Positions 8,400 through 13,734 of a DNA stretch of 13,734 nucleotides are shown here, one piece after another; positions within the stretch are counted from its first letter, which is position 1, and each line of letters starts with the position of its first letter. A program made the translations under genes and the position numbers. The DNA is from CAUZJO01 sp963580245 (GTDB lineage: Bacteria; Sumerlaeota; Sumerlaeia; MVZB01): positions 1 through 13,734 of the forward strand of contig CAUZJO010000127.1 in assembly GCA_963580245.1 (NCBI GenBank). Reading direction: 5' to 3'. The notes below the pieces were generated by a model, which worked only from the letters and a program-made list of their open reading frames with translations, was not told where the DNA came from and did not search any database.

Positions 8400-9546
8400 C
8401 ATACTCCAAACCGAGCGGGACGACGATCCGCCCGTTCCGTGTGCGGATCCGACCGGTAGGGGACCGTGGGGCGACGCCCTGGACGCGTTCCCTTTCAAAT
8501 CGATCGCCGGCGCGCGGCCGGGCGCGATGGGCCACCATGCGCTGAAAGTTCTCAATGGGAATCCGGCTGTAATCAGTTCGGTCGGTTCGGACCGAGAAAT
8601 CGGGACTGTTTTCAAATTCCTCGATCAGACCGCGTAGCCTCTGGGCCGTGAACGGCTTGCCGAGGAAATTGCTGACGCCCAACCGCTGAACGTAATGCCG
8701 GTCCCGCTCGCTGGCCTTGCCTGAGATAAAAATGATCGGCGTGCGATAAAATTCCCGGTTCTTCTTGAGCATCAAGGCCAGTTGATAGCCGGTCATGCGG
8801 GTCAACATGCCGTCAATGATAAACACGTCGGGCTCATAGCGCACGGCAAACTCGATCGCGGTGATTCCGTCGTTGGCCTCCACAACCTCATACTGGCCCT
8901 CGAGGCCGTGGCGGATCAGCGAGCAGGTATCCGCGTCATCCTCGACCACGAGCAGACGCGTGCGCGGACCTTTGCCGGCGACCGGTTTCTCCGACTCCTT
9001 GGGCCAGCTATAGGTCTCACTTGCGGGAGGCTCGCGGGATTCGGCCGCGTAAGGGTCAGGCGCCCGGGAGCCGGATTCCGGCGCGGGGGAGGGAGCCTGA
9101 CCGACGGGCTTGCGCCTCTCGACCGGTGTCAGCTTCAGGTCCCCAATCGAGACCTTTTTCATGGTGGGTTTGACCTCATGATCGCGGATGAACATTTCAA
9201 GATTGCGCTTGAGACGTTGCGGTTCGATCGGTTTGGTCAAATACAGAGCCGCGCTGCGCTGATAGCCCTCGCGAATGTGTTCGTGTGAAGACAGGGCGGA
9301 CAGATAGATGACCGGGACGCGCTCGAGACCGACCATCGCCCTCAGTTGCTTGACGAATTCTCGTCCATCCATCACCGGCATCATGATGTCGCCGATGATC
9401 AAGTCCGGTTCCCCGCGCATGGCCTGCTGCAGGCCCTCCAGGCCATTGCACGCCACAAAGCACTCGAAGGACGGTTCGAGGACCGAACGAATCAGTTCGA
9501 CGATGTCGTGATCATCCTCGAGAATCAACACTCTGATCGATGCCAT
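8383..9546 (-). CDS. Response regulator with two receiver domains
   Basis: A 387-residue protein. Start is ATG 9546, after GGAGGAGT on the minus strand; longer upstream reading lacks domain sequence. REC1 spans about residues 4-121: acidic pocket Glu10-Asp12, phospho-acceptor Asp53 (IIGDIMMPVMDG), Lys105 (YLTKP). A Pro/Ser/Glu-rich linker covers about 125-195. REC2 spans about 197-313: Glu202-Asp204, acceptor Asp245 (FIIDGMLTRMTG), Lys297 (FLGKPF). The last 70 residues are Arg-rich with no recognised output domain. The usual receiver residues appear present in both domains, so both may be phosphorylated. With no DNA-binding or enzymatic output it probably signals through protein contacts. It overlaps the STAS gene downstream, which suggests a partner in a switching module; no histidine kinase is adjacent. 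Confidence 0.88.
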   Translation of the reverse strand: MASIRVLILEDDHDIVELIRSVLEPSFECFVACNGLEGLQQAMRGEPDLIIGDIMMPVMDGREFVKQLRAMVGLERVPVIYLSALSSHEHIREGYQRSAALYLTKPIEPQRLKRNLEMFIRDHEVKPTMKKVSIGDLKLTPVERRKPVGQAPSPAPESGSRAPDPYAAESREPPASETYSWPKESEKPVAGKGPRTRLLVVEDDADTCSLIRHGLEGQYEVVEANDGITAIEFAVRYEPDVFIIDGMLTRMTGYQLALMLKKNREFYRTPIIFISGKASERDRHYVQRLGVSNFLGKPFTAQRLRGLIEEFENSPDFSVRTDRTDYSRIPIENFQRMVAHRARPRAGDRFERERVQGVAPRSPTGRIRTRNGRIVVPLGLEYDVRSQ

Positions 9547-9895
9547 CGTTGACTCCTCCCACCTACAAGCAAAGGGAGGGGCACCGTTTCCGCAACAACT
9601 CGAAAGGACGGACAAAACGCATCACCCAAGCCCCCGTTCGCCCACCGGCGGGTGCGGGCAGACACCCTCCCCCCCTCCGGACCGGCAAAACCCAGGGACG
9701 ATCATCCACCGTGTCACAATGGTGTTCAAGGATTTTCATCGACCCACCAAGGACATGCTCGGTTGTAAAACGCGAAAAACATGAAAAAAAGTGCTTTGTG
9801 GGGTTGACTATTCGCTTCTCGAATTGATAATGTGTGCTATGACGCTGTCCTCTGAGTTTTGCGTTAAACATACTACAACAAGAAGGGAGCACCAC
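9547..9895. promoter_or_regulatory. Divergent control region between the response regulator and HU genes
   Basis: These 349 bases separate two divergently transcribed genes and hold no gene. The right part carries the HU promoter (listed separately) and leader, and the left part carries the GGAGGAGT ribosome binding site for the response regulator. A minus-strand promoter for the response regulator must lie here or further in, but I could not identify one with confidence. A GC-rich imperfect hairpin lies around 9633-9657. The part near 9775-9840 is notably A/T-rich compared with the rest of the window. Confidence 0.5.
9804..9831 (+). promoter_or_regulatory. Sigma-70-like promoter of the HU gene
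   Basis: The -35 box TTGACT (9804-9809, five of six consensus bases) and the -10 box GATAAT (9826-9831, five of six) are 16 bases apart. Transcription would begin about 9838, leaving a leader of about 58 bases to the ATG at 9896. It is the best promoter match I see in the window, consistent with strong expression of a nucleoid protein. Confidence 0.7.
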
Positions 9896-10195
9896 ATGGG
9901 AAAGAGCGTTAAAAAGCCGATGACCAAAGCGGCGCTAACGAGCTATCTGGCCGAGCAAGTGGGGATCACCAGGAAACAGACCGCCGATTTCCTGGAAACC
10001 CTCTGCCAAACGGCATATAAGGAGGCCAAACGCGGCTTCACGATCCCCGGGATTGGCAAGTTGGTCGTGGCCCGCCGCAAGGCGCGCAAGGGCCGCAACC
10101 CAGCCACCGGGGAATCAATCCGCATACCGGCCAAGACGGTTGTCCGGTTCCGCATCGCAAAGGCGTGCAAGGACTCCGTGACACCGGCGAAGTAG
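9896..10195 (+). CDS. HU-family DNA-binding protein
   Basis: A 99-residue basic protein. The ATG at 9896 follows AAGGGAG (9884-9890) at good spacing; an upstream in-frame start (9791) lies before the promoter and is rejected. The core TIPGIGKLVVARRKARKGRNPATGESI is the HU/IHF beta-arm signature that grips the DNA minor groove, preceded by the two-helix dimerisation part (SYLAEQVGITRKQTADFLETL). HU proteins bind and bend DNA without strong sequence preference and shape the nucleoid. Length is close to the usual 90, with about five extra basic residues at the N-terminus (MGKSVKKPM). It is a single gene: the response regulator is divergent on its left and the symporter converges on its right. 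Confidence 0.95.
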   Translation: MGKSVKKPMTKAALTSYLAEQVGITRKQTADFLETLCQTAYKEAKRGFTIPGIGKLVVARRKARKGRNPATGESIRIPAKTVVRFRIAKACKDSVTPAK

Positions 10196-10276
10196 AACTC
10201 AGTCACCGTCGGAAGCCCTTCTAGGGCATGGGGTCCGCAACGGCCCGACGGTTGCCGACAACCGAACAGTTCCCAG

Positions 10277-10344
10277 CCCGGGGAGGGAGTGGTGAGAAGA
10301 CGACGAGCCTTCCAGTGTCGTCCCCATTCCCGGGTGTTTCTTTA
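10277..10344 (+). terminator. Possible rho-independent terminator after HU
   Basis: A long imperfect hairpin pairs CCCGGG (10277-10282) with CCCGGG (10329-10334), and GACGAC with GTCGTC nearer the loop, followed by TGTTTCTTTA. The tail has seven T in ten bases. It lies in the gap between the convergent HU and symporter genes, where a terminator is expected. Two smaller hairpins precede it: GCCCT/AGGGC at 10215-10227 and CGGTTG/CAACCG at 10249-10264. Base pairing has several mismatches, so confidence is modest. Confidence 0.4.
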
Positions 10345-10406
10345 GGCTGTCAATCTGTGAGCCAGCCCCTTTAAACTCATCGCAAATCCAGCGCGGCCGA
10401 TCTCCT

Positions 10407-11879
10407 CTATTCGTTTTCCTCTTCTTCGTCGTCCGGCTCGGTGCGCGAAATGATCTTGGCCCCGATGGCGTCGCCCCAGCAGTTGATCATGGTGCGCGTC
10501 ATGTCCAGGATGCGGTCCACGCCCAAGATCAGACCGATCGCGGCGGGCGGAATATAGACGGTCCCACCCGCGTTGACGGCCGTGATCACGATGATCATCG
10601 TCGTCAGGCCGGCTTCGGGAATCCCGGCCGCCCCGATGGCGGCCAGTGTGGCCGTCAGTGCCAGCACGGTCATGTCGCCCATTTCAAGGTTCCCGCCGCT
10701 GAAGGCCTGGGCCAGGAAAATCACCGCCACCGCCTCATATAGGGCCGTTCCGTCCATGTTGACCGTCGAGCCCAACGGCAGGACGAAGCCCGAAGCCCGC
10801 CGGCTGCACCCCCCCAGCGTCTGCGCGCAGTCAATCGTCACTGGGAGGGTCGCGGAGCTGGAGGCCGTCGAGAAGGCCAGCAACACCGCCTCGCGCATGG
10901 CCATGAAGTACTTCAGGGGACTGGTCCGGCCCAGAATCATCAGGATGATCGGTAACACAATGAACCCGTGGATCAGCAGTGCCGCGATGACCGTCAGCAT
11001 GTAGGCGCCGATCTTCTCGGCGAACTTCTCGATCCCGATCCCCGTGATCGCCCGGCCGACGAGAAAAAAGACGCCGATCGGCGCCAGCCACAACACCAGC
11101 TCGGTCATCTTGATCATCACGTCCATGATGGCCCGCATCAGGTGAATCAGCGGCTTGCCCGAAGCCCCGATCATCGACAGGATGATGCCGAAGAAGATCG
11201 AGAAGACGATGACGGGCAGCGTGTTGCCGCGGGCAATGTCATCGACCGGGTTGCGCGGGATCATGCGCACGACGATCCCCATTAGGGCGTCGGTCATCGT
11301 TTTGGGCGGCTCGACGCCCCGCTCCTCCTGGGTATGGAGCATCTCCTCGCGACGCTCGGCGCCCGCGCGCAGGTATTTCTCCCGTTCCCGCTCGCCCTCC
11401 GCACCCTCGAAGAACCCCACCCCGGGGCTGATCACGGTGACCATCGTCATGCCGAGGACGACGGCCATCACCATCGTGGCGAAGAAATAGAGGAACGTCT
11501 TGCCGGCGATCTTGCCCAGTCGCGAGAAATCGCCCGCGCTGGTCACCCCGCAGATCACGCTGGAGACGATCAGCGGCATGATCAGCATCTTGAGCAGGCC
11601 CATGAAGATGTCCGAGCCGATGTACCGGGCCGCCGTGTTGAAGCTGCGCTTGCTCAAGGCCGGCCCCGCCTGCTCGCGCAGGCTTTCGAGCTCGGTCTGG
11701 TCGGCCGGTGTCCAATCCACCTCGTCACTGTTCTTCTTGGCCACCAGCTCATCGTGGCGTTTCAGGAGTTCATCGCCGTCCTGGAGATCTCGGGCACCGC
11801 GGTAGAAATACTCACCCGCAAACGCACCCAGGAGCAGACCCGTGATCGTCAGGATGGTCACCCAATTCTTGGCGGACAT
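10407..11879 (-). CDS. gltP: Dicarboxylate/amino acid:cation symporter (glutamate/aspartate type)
   Basis: A 490-residue inner-membrane transporter of the DAACS family. Key elements are seen in order: the serine-rich re-entrant loop SSSATLPVT (340-348), NMDGTALYE (374-382) in helix 7, AAIGAAGIPEAG (413-424) in the second re-entrant loop, and DRILDMTRTMINCWGD (455-470) in helix 8. Asp459, Arg462, Thr463, Asn466 and Asp470 match the residues that bind the acidic amino acid and sodium in the archaeal homologue GltPh. The Arg favours glutamate/aspartate over neutral substrates. It is larger than the usual 420-440 residues because of charged insertions after helix 1 (about 28-78) and in the helix 3-4 region (about 158-195). 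The acidic tail ends DDEEEENE. A ribosome binding site AAGGA lies about ten bases before the ATG. Confidence 0.93.
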   Translation of the reverse strand: MSAKNWVTILTITGLLLGAFAGEYFYRGARDLQDGDELLKRHDELVAKKNSDEVDWTPADQTELESLREQAGPALSKRSFNTAARYIGSDIFMGLLKMLIMPLIVSSVICGVTSAGDFSRLGKIAGKTFLYFFATMVMAVVLGMTMVTVISPGVGFFEGAEGEREREKYLRAGAERREEMLHTQEERGVEPPKTMTDALMGIVVRMIPRNPVDDIARGNTLPVIVFSIFFGIILSMIGASGKPLIHLMRAIMDVMIKMTELVLWLAPIGVFFLVGRAITGIGIEKFAEKIGAYMLTVIAALLIHGFIVLPIILMILGRTSPLKYFMAMREAVLLAFSTASSSATLPVTIDCAQTLGGCSRRASGFVLPLGSTVNMDGTALYEAVAVIFLAQAFSGGNLEMGDMTVLALTATLAAIGAAGIPEAGLTTMIIVITAVNAGGTVYIPPAAIGLILGVDRILDMTRTMINCWGDAIGAKIISRTEPDDEEEENE

Positions 11880-11930
11880 CGGCGCACTGTCCTTGGACTG
11901 GAATGGAAAGTCTCGGCGAAAGACCGGCTC

Positions 11931-11959
11931 ATGCTAACCGCGAAAATCACGGCTCGCAA
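11931..11959 (-). promoter_or_regulatory. Possible promoter of the symporter gene
   Basis: On the minus strand a -35 TTGCGA (11954-11959, four of six consensus bases) and a -10 TAGCAT (11931-11936, four of six) lie 17 bases apart, the optimal spacing. The start codon is about 52 bases further on. It is a moderate match found by eye. Confidence 0.35.
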
Positions 11960-12014
11960 GCTTTTGCTCGGCCCGATCAGATTACGGGGCGCATCTCGAC
12001 ACTGCCACACGCCG

Positions 12015-12253
12015 ATGGTCCAGATTTCGTCCCAGTCGTTGTTGCGGCGGGCCGGGTCAAGGGCCATTAGGTGTTGTTCGCCGCGCAGGGTCCAGAACTG
12101 GCCGGTGCGTTTGAAGCGGTCTTAGAATTGGCTGCACGTCGATTCCATCGCGCCCGAGCCGATCGGGCAGCCCTCGGCGCACAGTTGTTCATAATGCAGA
12201 CGTTCGCGGTGCTGGTTGAAGGTGGCGATCTCGCGGTGATTGAAGGGTTGATG
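12015..12253 (-). pseudogene. Remnant of an ISKra4-like transposase, C-terminal end only, with an in-frame stop
   Basis: Reading the minus strand from 12253 gives NQHRERLHYEQLCAEGCPIG, then SGAMESTCSQF, a TAA stop (12122-12124), and DRFKRTGQFWTLRGEQHLMA followed by LDPARRNNDWDEIW. The [C/L]PIGSG..E..C......RFKR.G..W pattern is the conserved C-terminal end of ISKra4-type and related DDE transposases. The stop probably replaces a glutamine (CAA to TAA). All upstream parts, including the rest of the catalytic core, are missing, and the fragment abuts the DUF1501 stop at 12254 directly. I saw no terminal inverted repeat. It is a dead relic, and it lies just upstream of the symporter promoter. The family name is from remembered motifs and may be a sister group. 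Confidence 0.7.
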
Positions 12254-13040
12254 TCAGGCCAGCTCGGGAATCGGCGCGCCGGTTTCGTCGCTGAGCGTGT
12301 TGGCGATCTTGATGGGGCGGCCGACCGGGTGCATGTATTCCTTGCGCCAGTCGATCCCCAACGCCTTGTAGATGGTGGCGTGCAGGTCGCCGACCGATAT
12401 CATTCGATCGGCGACGAACGCGCCCACATCGTCGGTCGCGCCGATGACCTGCCCGCCGCGGACCCCGCCGCCGGCCAGGACCGCCGACCAGCACCCGGGC
12501 CAGTGATCGCGTCCGTCATAGGGGTTTTTCTCGGCGGTGCGGCCGAATTCACCGGTGACGACGACCACGGTCGATTCGAGTAACCCGCGCTGTTCCAGGT
12601 CTTCGAGCAGCGTGGGCAGTGATTGGTCCAGCGTGGGTCAGAGGTAATCGCGGTGAAGGATGTCGTTCTGCGAATGGGCGTCCCAGGCCTGGGTCCGATA
12701 GCCGGCGGCCGTCACGAACCGGCACCCGGCCTCGATCAGCCGCCGCGCGATCAACATGCTCTGGCCGAACGGATAGTGACCATAGGCCTCGTGTACCTTC
12801 TCGGGTTCCTCGGTCAGATCGAACGCCTGGCGCACTTTCTCCGAGAGCACCATGTTCCAGGCCTGTTCGGTGAAGGTATCGAGGTCGGCGAATTCGGCCC
12901 GCTCGCGGTAGGATTCATCGACCATCCGGAGGAAGCTGCGCCGGTTCGCGATCCGGTCGATCGTCAGTGACTTCGGGAGGCTCAGGTCCGGCACCCGATA
13001 GTCGTGTTCGACGACTTCAGTCGCCGGATTGCCTTGCGGC
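12254..13040 (-). pseudogene. DUF1501 protein, C-terminal part, with an internal stop
   Basis: DUF1501 proteins are sulfatase/alkaline-phosphatase-fold proteins abundant in Planctomycetes, often secreted by the Tat route, of unknown exact role. Here the frame yields VEHDYRVPDLSLPKSLTIDR from about 13012, then FGQSMLIARRLIEAGCRFVT, WDAHSQNDILHRDYL, a TGA stop (12638-12640), and in the same frame PTLDQSLPTLLEDLEQRGLL followed by GEFGRT, DGRDHWPGCWSAVLAGGGV and VGRPIKIANTL, ending at 12254. The sequence is colinear with the family across the TGA, so this is a point nonsense mutation. The N-terminal half (Tat signal and first metal-binding region) is absent; the fragment joins out of frame to the pre-peptidase gene at about 13010-13050. 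Almost certainly non-functional. Confidence 0.85.
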
Positions 13041-13548
13041 CCGCGGCGACCTCGATGGCGTAAAAATCGACCTCTCCGTCCTCGCTCAGTCGGCCATTGA
13101 CCACGGCCGGGTACTCGATGAGCTGGGCCTGGCTCGGGGTGAGATGCGGCCCGTCCTGTTCCGCGATATGTGGTTCCGCGTTGACTTGCAGCGTCAAGCG
13201 CTTGGAGAGACCTTCATCGCTGAGCAATTGCAGGACGTGGACGCCGAGCTTCGCTTGTGGATCGACCTCGACGTTCAAGAAGACTCGCGCCGGACTGTCC
13301 TCGACCTCCTCGACACGGACCGTGGCCTTCAGATCGTCGCAGCAAAACACGGCGTCGAAGGCACCCTTCAAGTTCGCTTCAACGACTTCGACCTCGAAGC
13401 TCGCGCCGCGCGGGCCGCCGACCGGATGGACCGCAGTCTGGGCCGAGAGCGGGGCCTGACAGGCCAAAACGAACCCGACAAGCAGGGCCGACAAAGCTCT
13501 TGCCTGGGCCTTCTCGCGAATTCTTCTGTCTGTCGACCGGATGTCCAT
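12982..13548 (-). pseudogene. Secreted pre-peptidase (PPC)-domain protein, truncated by a deletion
   Basis: The ATG at 13548 opens a signal peptide (basic residues 1-18, then ALSALLVGFVLACQAPLSA, cleavage about residue 35). The mature part has an immunoglobulin-like stretch (HPVGGPRGASFEVEVVEANL, VFLNVEVDPQAKLGVHVLQL) and then VVNGRLSEDGEVDFYAIEVAAG, the opening of a bacterial pre-peptidase C-terminal domain. Just after this, at about 13010-13050, homology stops and the frame runs through 14 or so unrelated codons to a stop at 12982, while DUF1501 sequence begins in another frame. In Planctomycetes such proteins usually continue for several hundred residues and are followed by DUF1549/DUF1553 and DUF1501 genes, so a multi-gene deletion is likely. 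A start upstream of 13548 would read into the insertion sequence and is not used. Confidence 0.75.
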
Positions 13549-13567
13549 CAAGGATCTTTCTATACTA

Positions 13568-13734
13568 AGGCCTGTTAACACTAAACAATTGGCTTTCGGG
13601 GCGGATAGCGTCATGATCCTTTAATGATGCAGATCACTCCCGAACAATACGAAAAGATTGCCCCGTGTTTGCCGAAACAGCGGGGAAATGTCAGCCTGTC
13701 CAACCTCCAAGTGCTTAACGCGATCCTCTACGTG
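13568..13734 (+). mobile_element. IS5-family insertion sequence, left end (continues past window)
   Basis: AGGCCTGTTAACACTAAA starting at 13568 (or GGCCTGTTAACAC from 13569) matches the terminal inverted repeat style of IS5-family elements, and it is preceded by CTA (13565-13567), fitting the short TA-containing target sites of the IS427 group. The transposase start follows after about 56 bases. The element entered 17-20 bases upstream of the pre-peptidase gene start, probably cutting it from its promoter. The right end and the target duplication are outside the window, so the exact boundary is approximate. Confidence 0.75.
13624..13734 (+). CDS. IS5-family transposase, N-terminal part (runs off right edge)
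   Basis: Thirty-seven codons are visible, beginning MMQITPEQYEKIAPCLP and continuing QRGNVSLSNLQVLNAILYV. This is the helix-rich N-terminal segment (QYxxIxPxLPxQRGNVxxxNLxxLNAxLYV) of IS5-family DDE transposases. The catalytic Asp and Glu residues lie beyond the window. Two adjacent ATGs (13624, 13627) could serve as start; no strong ribosome binding site is seen, which is common for transposases. The visible part is intact with no stop, in contrast to the relic at 12015-12253, so this element may be recent. Confidence 0.88.
   Translation, partial: MMQITPEQYEKIAPCLPKQRGNVSLSNLQVLNAILYV

Noticed and set aside
11334..12125. Plus-strand open frame of 263 codons
   Set aside because: Antisense to the symporter and crossing its promoter region; composition is His/Asp/Arg-rich as expected for a shadow.
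12071..12583. Plus-strand open frame of 170 codons
   Set aside because: Antisense to both the DUF1501 fragment and the transposase relic, which carry recognisable family motifs.
12638..12640. UGA recoding (selenocysteine or tryptophan) in DUF1501
   Set aside because: Several intact genes here use TGA as stop, the family does not need Cys or Trp at this position as far as I know, and the gene is already truncated at its 5' side.
12967..13578. Plus-strand open frame of 203 codons
   Set aside because: Antisense to the pre-peptidase-domain gene, which has a good signal peptide and domain sequence.
1..13734. CRISPR array, tRNA, rRNA or riboswitch
   Set aside because: I saw no regularly spaced repeats and no tRNA- or rRNA-like sequence; the only notable structures are the short hairpins listed.

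Overview
The window is GC-rich bacterial chromosome, most likely from a planctomycete or a relative. The pointers are remnants of a DUF1501 protein and of a secreted protein with a pre-peptidase-type domain (a pairing typical of Planctomycetes and neighbouring phyla), together with type IV pilus genes and Gram-negative-style lipoprotein features. Lineage is inferred from gene content only. UGA ends several intact genes (pilM, the response regulator, the M16 peptidase), so the standard code applies.

Left part (1-1548, minus strand): the start of a type IV pilus assembly operon, pilM then pilN, with pilN running off the left edge. As read here, pilM is split into two frames at a nine-base C tract (G tract on the plus strand, 1410-1418). 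A gene-free stretch of about 360 bases separates it from the next cluster.

Centre (1912-9546, minus strand): seven genes in one direction. In transcription order they are a response regulator with two receiver domains, a STAS-domain protein whose start overlaps it, an M16 zinc peptidase, an LPP20-like lipoprotein (4-base overlap), Maf nucleotide pyrophosphatase (1-base overlap), a class IV (IlvE-type) aminotransferase, and a large GT-C glycosyltransferase of the PMT/GT39 type. The overlaps suggest translational coupling inside two sub-blocks (regulator-STAS and M16-lipoprotein-Maf). The whole may be one long transcript, but only the overlaps are directly seen.

Right-centre (9547-11959): a divergent control region, then an HU-family DNA-binding protein on the plus strand with a good sigma-70-like promoter. 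A dicarboxylate/amino acid:cation symporter of the glutamate/aspartate type converges on it from the minus strand.

Right end (about 12015-13734) is a decaying island. It holds the tail of an ISKra4-like transposase with an in-frame stop, the C-terminal half of a DUF1501 gene with an internal stop, and a secreted pre-peptidase-domain protein cut and joined out of frame to that DUF1501 fragment. At the extreme end is the left terminus and first 37 codons of an IS5-family transposase. The arrangement suggests a Planctomycetes-type PPC/DUF1553/DUF1501 locus collapsed by deletion and transposition.

I did not find a convincing new defence, mobile or biosynthetic system. The best items for follow-up are the homopolymer frameshift in pilM, the collapsed DUF1501 island with its two transposon remnants, and the coupled double-receiver/STAS pair.
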